A stretch of 40,285 nucleotides of DNA, taken from positions 1 to 40,285 of the forward strand of contig JAHITX010000082.1 of NCBI GenBank assembly GCA_018817425.1, read 5' to 3'. A model generated the notes under the pieces. That model was not told the DNA's origin and made no database searches. It saw nothing but the letters and a program-made list of their open reading frames with translations. The position numbers and the translations under genes are program-made. How positions within the stretch are numbered: position 1 is the first letter of the stretch; every line of letters begins with the position of its first letter. Source of the DNA: Pseudomonadota bacterium (GTDB lineage: Bacteria > Desulfobacterota > Desulfobacteria > Desulfobacterales > RPRI01). Below are positions 1 to 9,401 of this stretch, piece after piece.

Positions 1-3000
1 CATATGACTTGTCCCGGACATCTGGATATCCAGGGTTATGTTGCTCATATTGAAAGAGGCGATCCTATAGAAGCTCTTCGGCTGGTAAAAGAAAAGACTC
101 CTTTTGCTGCAACGCTTGGAAGAGTGTGTCCGCATCCTTGTGAGTTAGAATGCCGCCGCAATCGTGTTGAAAAAGCTATCAACATAAAAGATCTTAAAAG
201 GTTTGCAGCCGATTATGCTGCCGAGCGCGGAATCAGGGTAACACCTGCACCACCTCCTGATACCGGCAAAAAGGTAGCCATAATAGGAGGCGGGCCGGCA
301 GGACTTGCCGCAGCTTATTATCTGCGACTTAAAGGACATCAAGCAACCATATATGACGCCATGCCCAAGCTTGGTGGTATGTTAAGATACGGTATTCCTG
401 AATATCGTCTTCCCAAGGCTGTGCTTGATCAGGAGATACAGGAGATTTTGGATCTTGGCGTAACGGTTAATGCAAACAGGAAATTCGGAAAAGATTTTAC
501 TCTGGCATCATTAAAAAGCGAGGGTTATGATGCTATATTTTTAGCCATAGGAGCATGGAATTCGTATAAACTTGGAATTCCCGGTGAAGAGATGCGCGGA
601 GTCATGTCCGCCATCGAATTTCTGATCCGAACCGCCTCCGGAGATCCGCCGCCAGTAGGTAAAAAGGTGGTAGTAATCGGTAATGGAAATACAGGCATGG
701 ATGCTGCCCGCAGCTGTCTTCGCATGGGTGCAGAAGAAGTAATAATGCTTTATCGCCGTACCAAAGCAGAAATGCCGGCTAATCCTCAGGAGATCCATGA
801 TGCTGAAGAAGAAGGCGTAAAAATACATATACTGGCTACTCCGACAAAAATTATTTCCAAAGACGGAGTATTTTCCGGCGTTGAATATCTTAAAAATGAA
901 CTCAAAGCCGCAGACAGCAGTGGTCGTCCGAGACCTGTTCCTATTGAAGGTTCCGAAACAATTCTTGAAGCGGATCAGGCAATTATATCCATCGGACAAT
1001 TTTCCGATGTGCAATTTTTGAAAGAGGATACGGAACTTAAAGAGGCCGCTTTTACGAAAAAAGGAATTCCCGAAACGGATACAAACACCCTTCAATCATG
1101 TATTCCGTATCTGTTTTTAGGCGGAGATCTGTTAAGGGGTCCGAGAACTGTTATTCAGGCAAGTGCAGACGGACGAGAGGCCGCCTTGTCTATTCATAGC
1201 TATCTGACTGATGGAGCTGTTATAAAGGATGCCAAACCTTTTAATATAACAAAAGGAAAATTGAGTGAGGTTGATCCGGTCAATTTTGAAGGCATTAGAA
1301 GCCATCCGCGTAATGAAACACCGATTCTTCCGGTTTCTCAAAGAGTTAAGAGCTTTGAGGAGGCTGAACTGGTGTTGTCCGAAGAGCAAGCAAAAGAAGA
1401 AGCTTCAAGATGTCTTTCCTGCGGCTGCCAGGATGCTTTTGAATGCAGGTTAAGAGAATATGCTACGATATATGGAGTAGATCAGGATAACTTGCAGTCA
1501 TGGAAGAAAAGAAAATATGATATTATAGATAAACATCCTTTAATAACCATAGATCCCAACAAATGCATTACCTGTCGCAAGTGTTTGAACGGCTGTTCAC
1601 AATATCAGGTTCAGTACGCCTTTGATCTGATACAAATCGAAGAGGGTTCGGATTCCAAACCTCCTGTTTACGTTCCGAGCATAAATGACCGCTGTGTTTC
1701 CTGCGGCTATTGTGTGGCAAATTGTCCTACCGGAGCATTGTCTGTAAAAAGCGAGGGGCTTCCCGGACCCTGGAAGCTGGAAACAGTGAGGACCACCTGT
1801 ACTTATTGCGGAGTTGGATGTCAGCTTAATCTGGAAAAGGTTGGTGACAGGGTTGTCAAGGTAAACGGTGCGGATGCGCCGCCCAATTACGGACATCTGT
1901 GTGTAAAAGGCAGATTCGGATTTAATTTCATATATTCCGATGAAAGGCTTAAAGTACCTCTTATAAGACAAGGTGATCGTCAATATAAGGAAGCTACATG
2001 GGATGAAGCACTTGATCTTATTGTAAGCAAATTAAAAGAAACAATCAAAAAACATGGGCCTGACGCAATTGCCGGCGTAAGCTGTGCCCGCAGTATTAAT
2101 GAAGATTCATACCAGATGCAAAAACTCTTTCGCGCTGTGATAGGAACAAACAACATTGATCACTGTGCACGCGCATGCCATGCTCCAACTGTTGCCGGTC
2201 TGGCTATTTCATTCGGTTCGGGAGCAATGACAAATTCATTTTCCGATTTTGATAAAGCCAAAATGATAATAGTAATTGGTTCAAACATGACCGAAGCTCA
2301 TCCGGTTGCCGCTGCTGCCGTCAAAAGGGCAGTACAAAAAGGTGCGCAGATGTATGTTATTGATCCGCGGCGTACCGATCTGGCGAAGATGGCGAAGATG
2401 CATTTACAGCTTAAAGTCGGAAGCGACATTGCTCTTATAAACGGAATTATGCATGTGCTGATAACCGAAGATTTGTATGACAAGGAATATGTCAAGTCAT
2501 GTTGCGTAGGGTTTGAAGAACTTAAAGAAAAAGTGATGGAATACCCGCCTGAAAGAGCGGCGGAGATATCCGGAATTGATGCCGATGTTATCAGAAAATT
2601 AGCAAGGGAACTTACCTTGGTAAAGCCTGCCATGCTGATGTACACTCTTGGAATTACCGAACACACTTGCGGGGTGAACAATGTTTTAAGCTGTGCGAAT
2701 CTTCAGATGCTTTTAGGAAATGTTGGCTTTGAATGCGGAGGAGTAAATCCTTTAAGAGGCCAGAATAATGTTCAGGGCGCATGCGACATGGGCGCTTTGC
2801 CTAATGTATTTCCGGGATACCAGAAAGTAGAAAGTCCGGATGCAAGAGCAAAATTTGAAGAAGCCTGGAAAGTAAAAAATCTTCCCGGCAAAAACGGCAT
2901 GATGGTTCCAACAATGTTAGACAGCCTTGTTGATGGAAAAATAAAATTCTTCTATGTTTTTGGTGAAAATCTTGCTAGTGTTGAACCTGATATCAGTCAT

Positions 3001-3813
3001 GTTGAACATTGCCTGGAATCTGCCGAATTTCTTGTTTGTCAGGATAATTTCCATACCGAGACAACCAAATTCGCCCATGTAATATTGCCTGCTGCAGCCT
3101 GGAGTGAAAATGACGGCACATTTACAAACAGTGAACGAAGAGTAAGCATGGTTCGCACTGTAAAAGAACCGCCCGGAGAATCCAGGCCAAACTGGTGGAT
3201 ATTCAAAGAAATCGCAAAACGGATGGGGCATAACTGGGAATCGAACAGCGCACAGGAGATCTGGGATAATGAGGTTTCCGTCTTAGCGCCGCAATTTGCC
3301 GGTATAAAATACTCGCGTATAGAAGAAAACGGGCTTCAGTGGCCGGTACCAACAACAGATCATATGGGAACTAAAACTTTGCACAAAGACGGCTGTTTCA
3401 CCTGCGGGCTTGGAAATCTTACTCCTGTGGAGTGGACACCTCCTGCTGAAGTGCCGGATGAACAATATCCATTTGTTTTAAGCACGGGAAGACGTCTATA
3501 CCATTATCATACCCGCACGCAGACCGGCCGTTCCTATGGGCTTAATGAGCTTTTGGGAGAGGAAACGGCAGATATTTCATATGCAGATGCCGAAAAACTT
3601 GGAGTTACAACAGGCGAGAAAGTCAAAGTTAAGTCCAGAAGAGGAGAGGTGGTAGTAAAAGCCAAAGTAACTGATCAGGTACCTGCCGGAATGGTGTGGA
3701 TGGCTTTTCACTTCAGGGAGCAAAATGCCAACTGGCTTACAAATCCTGCATTTGATCCTGTAAGCATGACTGCAGAGTATAAAGCCTGTGCGGTATCAGT
3801 AGAGAAAGCATGA
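1..3813 (+). CDS. fdhA: Fused NAD(P)H oxidoreductase (GltD-like) / ferredoxin / formate dehydrogenase catalytic subunit, 5'-partial
   Basis: The protein should move electrons between formate and NAD(P)H or a partner HdrA. Numbering is from the ATG at position 4. The order is a GltD-type Cys cluster (GRVCPHPCE), an FAD Rossmann motif near residue 91 (IIGGGPAG), a second dinucleotide motif near 222 (VIGNGNTG), two ferredoxin motifs near 521 (CITCRKC) and 564 (CVSCGYC), then the molybdopterin enzyme from about 596. That part has the cluster motif CTYCGVGC at 599 and HCARACH at 720-726. Cys725 sits where many formate dehydrogenases have selenocysteine, so this is a Cys enzyme. GltD-type proteins have further N-terminal cysteines before TCPGH, and the frame is open to base 1, so the true start lies outside the window. 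It heads a tight operon with hdrA and mvhD. The domain calls are firm; the physiological direction and the exact cofactor, NADH or NADPH, are inferred. Confidence 0.9.
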   Translation, partial: HMTCPGHLDIQGYVAHIERGDPIEALRLVKEKTPFAATLGRVCPHPCELECRRNRVEKAINIKDLKRFAADYAAERGIRVTPAPPPDTGKKVAIIGGGPAGLAAAYYLRLKGHQATIYDAMPKLGGMLRYGIPEYRLPKAVLDQEIQEILDLGVTVNANRKFGKDFTLASLKSEGYDAIFLAIGAWNSYKLGIPGEEMRGVMSAIEFLIRTASGDPPPVGKKVVVIGNGNTGMDAARSCLRMGAEEVIMLYRRTKAEMPANPQEIHDAEEEGVKIHILATPTKIISKDGVFSGVEYLKNELKAADSSGRPRPVPIEGSETILEADQAIISIGQFSDVQFLKEDTELKEAAFTKKGIPETDTNTLQSCIPYLFLGGDLLRGPRTVIQASADGREAALSIHSYLTDGAVIKDAKPFNITKGKLSEVDPVNFEGIRSHPRNETPILPVSQRVKSFEEAELVLSEEQAKEEASRCLSCGCQDAFECRLREYATIYGVDQDNLQSWKKRKYDIIDKHPLITIDPNKCITCRKCLNGCSQYQVQYAFDLIQIEEGSDSKPPVYVPSINDRCVSCGYCVANCPTGALSVKSEGLPGPWKLETVRTTCTYCGVGCQLNLEKVGDRVVKVNGADAPPNYGHLCVKGRFGFNFIYSDERLKVPLIRQGDRQYKEATWDEALDLIVSKLKETIKKHGPDAIAGVSCARSINEDSYQMQKLFRAVIGTNNIDHCARACHAPTVAGLAISFGSGAMTNSFSDFDKAKMIIVIGSNMTEAHPVAAAAVKRAVQKGAQMYVIDPRRTDLAKMAKMHLQLKVGSDIALINGIMHVLITEDLYDKEYVKSCCVGFEELKEKVMEYPPERAAEISGIDADVIRKLARELTLVKPAMLMYTLGITEHTCGVNNVLSCANLQMLLGNVGFECGGVNPLRGQNNVQGACDMGALPNVFPGYQKVESPDARAKFEEAWKVKNLPGKNGMMVPTMLDSLVDGKIKFFYVFGENLASVEPDISHVEHCLESAEFLVCQDNFHTETTKFAHVILPAAAWSENDGTFTNSERRVSMVRTVKEPPGESRPNWWIFKEIAKRMGHNWESNSAQEIWDNEVSVLAPQFAGIKYSRIEENGLQWPVPTTDHMGTKTLHKDGCFTCGLGNLTPVEWTPPAEVPDEQYPFVLSTGRRLYHYHTRTQTGRSYGLNELLGEETADISYADAEKLGVTTGEKVKVKSRRGEVVVKAKVTDQVPAGMVWMAFHFREQNANWLTNPAFDPVSMTAEYKACAVSVEKA

Positions 3814-3826
3814 AAAAAGGAAGTCG

Positions 3827-6800
3827 ATGAATAACATTAAAAAAACCGGTGCTGTAATGGTTGTGGGAGGAGGTGTTTCCGGAATCCAGGCTTCCCTTGA
3901 TTTAGCCGAGCAGGGTTATCTCGTTTATCTGATTGAATATTCTCCTTCTATTGGAGGAACCATGGGACAGTTGGAAAAGACATTTCCAACTTTGGATTGT
4001 TCCATGTGTATTTTGTCTCCCAAACTTGTTGAGGCCGAACGGCACAGTAACATCAAAATTATAGCCAATGCCCGTATAGAATCTGTTAACGGCATTTCCG
4101 GAAATTTTAAAGTTAAGGTCCTCAAGAAACCCCGTTATGTTGATGAAAAAGTATGCACTGCTTGCGGCAATTGTGTGGATTACTGCCCGGTTAATATGCC
4201 CGATACTTTCAATGAAGGTTTGGCTCAGGTTAAGTGCCTTCATATCCCTTTCCCGCAGGCAGTGCCGTCTTCATATCTCATCGATCCTCAACACTGTTTG
4301 TTTATACTTAAAAATGAATGCCGTCAATGTGAGCAGGCTTGTAAAGATCTTAAGGCCATAAATTTAAACCAGAAAGATCAGAGTATAGAACTTGATGTGG
4401 GTGCTGTGATCCTGACACCGGGATTAGATGAATTTGATGCAGGAAGAAAAACTGAGTTTGGGTATGGCGAATATGCCAATGTCATCACAAGTATCGAATT
4501 TGAAAGAATTCAGAATGCATCCGGTCCGTTTCAGGGCAATATTGTTCGCCTTTCAGACGGCAAGCATCCAAAAAAGCTTGCTTTTATCCAGTGTGTGGGA
4601 AGTCGGGATCTTTCATCCAATTCATACTGCTCTTCAGTTTGTTGTACCTATGCGATTAAGGAATCTACTATTGCGAAAGAACATGATCCTGAATTGGATA
4701 TAACGATTTTCTTCATGGATATTCGAACCCAGGGAAAAGGATTTGAAAGTTTTTTTGAAAGAGGAAAAAAAGAGTTTGGAATTCATTTTGTAAGAAGCCG
4801 AATCTCATCAGTCTTTCAGGACCCCCAAACAAAAGATCTGATTTTAAACTATGCTGCTGAGGATGGGTGCCGTCACAGCGCCCGGTTTGATATGGTAGTG
4901 TTGTCAGTCGGACTGGAGCCGACTAAAACAGGACGGGAATTGGCACAGGCAGTGGGTATTGAGCTTAATAACTTTGGCTTTTGCAAAACTCATGAATTTA
5001 TGCCGACACAAACAAGCCGGGACGGTATTTTTGTTGCCGGTGCTTTTCAGTCGCCTAAAGATATTCCCGAAAGTGTAATGCAAGCCAGTGGGTCGGCGGC
5101 ATTGGCTTCCGGGGTTTTGTCCGATGTCCGGGGTACATTGGTGGTAGAGAAAGAACATATTCCTGAAAGAGATGTGACAGGCGAAGCCCCCAGGATTGGC
5201 GTTTTTGTTTGTCATTGCGGAGTAAATATTGCCGGAGTGGCCGATGTATCAAAGATCAGGGAATATGCTGCCACCTTAGATAATGTGGTTTTTGCCCAAC
5301 AGAGTATGTATGCATGCTCTCGTGACAGCCAGGAAAAAATTATTGAAACCATAAAAGAGCATGGCCTTAATCGGGTGGTTGTTGCTGCATGCACACCGCG
5401 TACACATGAGCCGCTTTTTCAGGAAACCATTCGTGAGGCAGGTCTGAACCGCTGTCTGTATGAAATGGCCAATATCAGAGACTACTGCACATGGGTACAC
5501 GCCAAAGTGCCTGAAGCTGCCACAGAAAAATCAAAAGACCTTGTGAAAATGGCAGTTGCCAAAGCTCGCCTGTTAACTCCGTTGAAGGAGGAAATAATTC
5601 CTGTAGAACAGAGGGGGTTGGTTATCGGCGGAGGGTTATCCGGTATGACCGCAGCCCTGGCGCTGGCCGACCAGGGATTTGAATGTGTTTTAGTGGAAAA
5701 AGAAAAAGAGCTGGGCGGAAATCTTAAACATCATTTTTTCACCTTGAACAAAAATGACCCTCAAAAGCTGCTCGCAGAAATTAAGGATAAAGTTTTAAAC
5801 CATCCCCTGATTACCGTATGTGCGGATGCCAAGGTTAAGCAGGTGAAAGGATATGTGGGCAATTTTGAAACCAGTATTGCCTCAGAGCAAAAAACCAGCC
5901 AGGTTTCTCACGGGGTTATTATTGTTGCCACCGGTGCTGTGGAATTGCAGCCGGATGAATATCTTTATGGAAAACATGAAAAAATATTTACGCAGCAAAA
6001 ACTGGGTGAAGCGATTGCCGCAGGTTCATTGCACTCATCCGAGTTTAAAGATGTTGTAATGATTCAATGTGTGGGGTCCCGAACTCCGGAAAGGCCATAT
6101 TGCAGTAAGATCTGTTGCGGGACGGCTATAAAAAACGCATTGAAAATAAAGGAACTGAATCCATTGGCGAATATATATATTTTTTATAAAGATATCCGTA
6201 CATATGGATTCTATGAAGAATTTTATAGAAAGGCCAGAAATTCAGGTGTTGTTTTTATTCGTTATGATGATTTGCATAAACCCTTGATCACCGAAGAATC
6301 CGGTGAACTTAAGGCAGTTGTTTTTGATCCGGTTATTGGTAAAAATATACTGATAAGACCATCTTTGCTGGCTCTTAGCGCTGCTGTTGTTCCAGGCGAG
6401 AATGAAACTGTTTCGCAGTTGTTGAAAGTGCCTTTAAATGAGGACGGTTTCTTTTTGGAAGCGCATGTAAAATTAAGACCTGTGGATTTTGCCACAGACG
6501 GCATTTTTGTGTGCGGGCTGGCGCATTCCCCTAAAACGATTGATGAGTCTATCAGCCAGGCATTATCAGCCGCGGCCCGCGCGGCGATACCTCTGGCAAA
6601 GGGAGTGGTAAGGGCCGAACCGATTGTGAGTTTCGTGGATGAAAAAAAATGTTTCGGCTGTGGCATTTGCGAATACCTGTGCCCCTATGGTTCGATTAAG
6701 GTGGATAACGGTGCGGGTCTTAAGGCACATACAATAACGGCATCATGTAAGGGATGCGGCGTGTGTGCAGCGCGATGTCCCAGAATGGCGGTTACCATGG

Positions 6801-6859
6801 GAAGATTTACAAGGGAGCAGATAAACGCCCAGATCGATGCATACGCTGCGAATTGGTAA
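3827..6859 (+). CDS. hdrA: Tandem (double) HdrA-like FAD/iron-sulfur protein
   Basis: Heterodisulfide-reductase A proteins carry the flavin at which electron bifurcation occurs. This 1010-residue protein is about two HdrA units in a row. Unit 1 (about 1-450) has a VVGGGVSG FAD motif near residue 13, the CSMCILSPK signature, a CTACGNCVDYCP ferredoxin motif and the CSSVCC motif. Unit 2 starts near 457 with the IGVFVCHCG N-terminal motif. It has a second FAD motif (VIGGGLSG) near 599, a YCSKICC motif and two C-terminal 4Fe-4S motifs from Cys942 and Cys974. The start codon follows an AAGGAAG ribosome site 13 bases after the fdhA stop. Unit 1 lacks the CHCG motif. The gene layout suggests a cytoplasmic FdhA-HdrA-MvhD complex in which HdrA joins two electron acceptors. 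Ferredoxin as one partner is inferred. Confidence 0.93.
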   Translation: MNNIKKTGAVMVVGGGVSGIQASLDLAEQGYLVYLIEYSPSIGGTMGQLEKTFPTLDCSMCILSPKLVEAERHSNIKIIANARIESVNGISGNFKVKVLKKPRYVDEKVCTACGNCVDYCPVNMPDTFNEGLAQVKCLHIPFPQAVPSSYLIDPQHCLFILKNECRQCEQACKDLKAINLNQKDQSIELDVGAVILTPGLDEFDAGRKTEFGYGEYANVITSIEFERIQNASGPFQGNIVRLSDGKHPKKLAFIQCVGSRDLSSNSYCSSVCCTYAIKESTIAKEHDPELDITIFFMDIRTQGKGFESFFERGKKEFGIHFVRSRISSVFQDPQTKDLILNYAAEDGCRHSARFDMVVLSVGLEPTKTGRELAQAVGIELNNFGFCKTHEFMPTQTSRDGIFVAGAFQSPKDIPESVMQASGSAALASGVLSDVRGTLVVEKEHIPERDVTGEAPRIGVFVCHCGVNIAGVADVSKIREYAATLDNVVFAQQSMYACSRDSQEKIIETIKEHGLNRVVVAACTPRTHEPLFQETIREAGLNRCLYEMANIRDYCTWVHAKVPEAATEKSKDLVKMAVAKARLLTPLKEEIIPVEQRGLVIGGGLSGMTAALALADQGFECVLVEKEKELGGNLKHHFFTLNKNDPQKLLAEIKDKVLNHPLITVCADAKVKQVKGYVGNFETSIASEQKTSQVSHGVIIVATGAVELQPDEYLYGKHEKIFTQQKLGEAIAAGSLHSSEFKDVVMIQCVGSRTPERPYCSKICCGTAIKNALKIKELNPLANIYIFYKDIRTYGFYEEFYRKARNSGVVFIRYDDLHKPLITEESGELKAVVFDPVIGKNILIRPSLLALSAAVVPGENETVSQLLKVPLNEDGFFLEAHVKLRPVDFATDGIFVCGLAHSPKTIDESISQALSAAARAAIPLAKGVVRAEPIVSFVDEKKCFGCGICEYLCPYGSIKVDNGAGLKAHTITASCKGCGVCAARCPRMAVTMGRFTREQINAQIDAYAANW

Positions 6860-6873
6860 GAGGAGGAGTTAAT

Positions 6874-7644
6874 ATGAGTTTTGAACCTAAAATTCTCGGC
6901 ATTTTATGCAATTGGTGCGCATATGCCGGCGGTGACCTTGCGGGTGTATCACGTATCCAGTATTCACCCAATATTCGCGTGGTGCGTGTAATGTGTTCGG
7001 GCAGGGTAGATCCTGAATTTGTTGTCAGGGCATTTTTAAAAGGGTGCGACGGCATATGGGTAGGCGGATGCCATCCGGCTGACTGCCATTATATATCGGG
7101 AAACCGGGAAGCTGTTAATATGGTAAACCTGGTAAAGCGGCTATTGGAACATATAAAAATCAACCCGAATCGTCTCATCCTTGAATGGGTGTCAGCAGCC
7201 GAAGGCGCACGTTTTGCCGAAGTCATAAATAATTTTACGAATCAGGTGCGTGAAATGGGTCCATTGGCAAGTGACGCAAAAAAAGGTGTAGACGTTTTAA
7301 AACGGAAACTGGAAGCGGCTTTAAGTTCGGTAACTATGGAAAAACTGCGCTGGGTAACTGCCAAGCAAACTGAATTCCGCCGTGACGGCAACCTATACGG
7401 TGAAGTATTTACTGAACATGAAATAGGCAGAATGCTGGACGGTTTTATTATTGAAGAGATCACCGCACAGGAAATTATGCTGCTGTTAAGACAAGAGTCG
7501 TTATCTGTAAAGGAAATTGCCAGTAAACTGGAACTTTCACCGCCCTATACTATGAATATAGTTCAAACATTGCGGAAAAAAAAGCAGCTGATCCTCAAAG
7601 GAATAAGGTGCCATTCACCGTTATATGCCGCACCGGGTCTATAA
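6874..7644 (+). CDS. mvhD: MvhD/FrhD-type [2Fe-2S] subunit with C-terminal winged-helix domain
   Basis: MvhD passes electrons between a hydrogenase or formate dehydrogenase and HdrA. Residues 1 to about 140 hold the family signatures: CNWCAYAGGD, VMCSGRVDP and GCHPADCHY. The ATG at 6874 is chosen because a strong AGGAGGAG ribosome site lies just upstream and the conserved domain starts at once; an upstream ATG at 6754 would overlap hdrA by more than 100 bases. The protein has 256 residues. About 60 C-terminal residues (LSVKEIASKLELSP and after) look like a winged helix-turn-helix, which a basic MvhD does not need. Whether this tail binds DNA or is only a docking module cannot be told from sequence. 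The gene is third in the fdhA-hdrA operon. Confidence 0.9.
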   Translation: MSFEPKILGILCNWCAYAGGDLAGVSRIQYSPNIRVVRVMCSGRVDPEFVVRAFLKGCDGIWVGGCHPADCHYISGNREAVNMVNLVKRLLEHIKINPNRLILEWVSAAEGARFAEVINNFTNQVREMGPLASDAKKGVDVLKRKLEAALSSVTMEKLRWVTAKQTEFRRDGNLYGEVFTEHEIGRMLDGFIIEEITAQEIMLLLRQESLSVKEIASKLELSPPYTMNIVQTLRKKKQLILKGIRCHSPLYAAPGL

Positions 7645-7654
7645 GATAATACCA

Positions 7655-8818
7655 ATGAACACAAACATTTCGGCCATTATTCTGGCGGCTGGATTTTCTT
7701 CACGAATGCAAAGTTTTAAACCCTTGCTGCCCATGGGTGAAAAGACCGTGTTGGAGCATACAGTAGAACTATTTAAACAGGCCGGAATTTGCGATATTCG
7801 GGTAGTTATTGGGCATCGGGCTAATGAGATAGCTGCTTTTGCAAACGCCACGGGTGCCCAAGTAATTGAAAACCCATATTATGAAAGCGGTATGTTCTCT
7901 TCAATAAAGGCCGGAATTAAAAACCTGAAAAATACGCAAGAAGCATTTTTCCTTTTGCCGGTGGATGTGCCGCTTGTAAGATGCCAAAGCGTATTAGAAT
8001 TGCTTAATACATGGCAAAATAGTGAAAAGAAAATATTTTATCCCACATTTATGAACCGGCGGGGGCATCCGCCGCTGATCTCAACCGAGTTTGCGCAAAA
8101 AATTACGGAATACAAAGGTGGCACAGGTTTACGTTCCTTTTTGAAACAACATGAAGTTTATGCCACTGATGTGCCGGTTATAGACGAGCATATTTTATTT
8201 GATATTGATACACCTGACGACTATCATAAAATGCTTGATATGTATAAGCATTACGATATTCCTACTACATGCGAATGCCTGGAGATATTGACCCGCCGTT
8301 TCGCAGTCGGAAAAGGTATCCTTGATCATTGTCTGGCAGTGGCACAAGTTGCAGGATACCTGACACAAATTTTAAATAGTTCAGGTTGCAGTATAGAACC
8401 TGAACTGGTCAATGCTTCCTCATTACTGCATGATATGTTAAAAAGTGAGCCTGATCATGCCCAGGCCGCAGCACGAGTAATAGAAAAAATGGGATATCCC
8501 AGGGTTGCTGATATTGTTGCCTGCCATATGGATATAATCGTCGAAGATGATGTATCATTTCATGCAGCAGAAGTTGTTTATCTGGCTGATAAACTGATTT
8601 ATGAAGGTCGGCTTGTTCCTTGCCATGACAGGTTTAAGTATAAGCGGGCTGAATATGACGGAGATATAAATGCGATTAAAGCAATAAACGTACGTTATGA
8701 AACTTTGATAAAGGTTAAAAAACGGTTCGAAAACCAAACCGGACGTTCTTTGGATAAAGTTTTATCGGACATGACATTGGTTTTGGATGAAAGTATCGTG
8801 TATGATTTTTCTTATTAG
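7655..8818 (+). CDS. MobA/MocA-like nucleotidyltransferase fused to an HD domain
   Basis: Residues 1 to about 200 are a MobA-like NTP transferase: AIILAAGFSSRM is the nucleotide-binding signature and LLPVDVPL the metal-binding loop. MocA relatives add CMP, and MobA relatives GMP, to molybdopterin. Residues about 215-387 form an HD-type phosphohydrolase-like domain with an early His (DHCLAV), the HD pair in LLHDMLK, a later His (ACHMD) and Asp (ADKLIY). The start at MNTN (7655) is used because the domain begins there; an in-frame ATG at 7625 overlaps mvhD, and neither start has a clear ribosome site. It lies directly behind the formate dehydrogenase genes, so a role in making or salvaging its pterin cofactor is likely but inferred. 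Confidence 0.82.
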   Translation: MNTNISAIILAAGFSSRMQSFKPLLPMGEKTVLEHTVELFKQAGICDIRVVIGHRANEIAAFANATGAQVIENPYYESGMFSSIKAGIKNLKNTQEAFFLLPVDVPLVRCQSVLELLNTWQNSEKKIFYPTFMNRRGHPPLISTEFAQKITEYKGGTGLRSFLKQHEVYATDVPVIDEHILFDIDTPDDYHKMLDMYKHYDIPTTCECLEILTRRFAVGKGILDHCLAVAQVAGYLTQILNSSGCSIEPELVNASSLLHDMLKSEPDHAQAAARVIEKMGYPRVADIVACHMDIIVEDDVSFHAAEVVYLADKLIYEGRLVPCHDRFKYKRAEYDGDINAIKAINVRYETLIKVKKRFENQTGRSLDKVLSDMTLVLDESIVYDFSY

Positions 8819-9401
8819 GCATGGCGAGATCGAATGTAAAGGGAAAGAACGATTTATCGGACAGACTGATGTGCCGCTTAATGAAAATGGCATACAACAG
8901 GCCATGTCATGGCAAAAAGTATTTTCGGAAAAAATACTTGAAAGAATTTATTGCAGTAATTTGAGTCGTACCCGACTTACCGCTCAGATCATATGTGGAA
9001 AACAATCTTTGAAAATCTGTGAAATGCCGGCCCTTCGCGAGATTAATTTGGGAGAACTCGAAAATTATTCCTTTCGGGATGTTTATGAAAAGTTTCCTGA
9101 AAAATGGCGCAATAGGGGAGAAGATATTTTCTTCTACCGGCCTGCAATGGGAGAGAGTTTTTCAGACCTTTACAACCGCGTTATTCCCGTTTTCGAAAAG
9201 ATCGCATCGAATGCAAAAAACGATATTCTGATTGTCTCGCATGCCGGTGTAAACCGGGTTATTCTATGTCATGTCCTCGGCATACCGCCTGAAAATCTGT
9301 TTCGCATCAAACAGGATTATGCCTGCCTGAATAAAATCGATTGCCGTAAAAAACCTTATCAAGTAGATGTAATGAATTTTAAATTAACAGATGACATCTA
9401 A
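8802..9401 (+). CDS. Histidine phosphatase (phosphoglycerate mutase-like / alpha-ribazole phosphatase-like)
   Basis: The protein begins MIFLIRHGE, the RHG catalytic motif of the histidine phosphatase superfamily. It has the conserved SNLSRTRLTA segment, an ALREINLGELE acid loop and the second catalytic His in IVSHAGVNR. At 199 residues it matches small CobC-like phosphatases. An earlier in-frame ATG at 8787 exists; 8802 is chosen because it puts the RHG motif at the usual distance from the N-terminus. Both starts lie inside the end of the nucleotidyltransferase gene, which implies translational coupling. The substrate is unknown. Its pairing with a MobA/MocA-HD protein suggests a nucleotide or cofactor-precursor phosphate. 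Confidence 0.82.
   Translation: MIFLIRHGEIECKGKERFIGQTDVPLNENGIQQAMSWQKVFSEKILERIYCSNLSRTRLTAQIICGKQSLKICEMPALREINLGELENYSFRDVYEKFPEKWRNRGEDIFFYRPAMGESFSDLYNRVIPVFEKIASNAKNDILIVSHAGVNRVILCHVLGIPPENLFRIKQDYACLNKIDCRKKPYQVDVMNFKLTDDI

Noticed and set aside
541-1095. Long reverse-strand frame inside the formate dehydrogenase gene
   Set aside because: It has no family likeness and lies wholly opposite conserved flavoprotein motifs, so it is a shadow.
6754-6873. Earlier ATG for mvhD
   Set aside because: It would overlap the HdrA ferredoxin motifs by about 100 bases; AGGAGGAG directly before 6874 decides the start.
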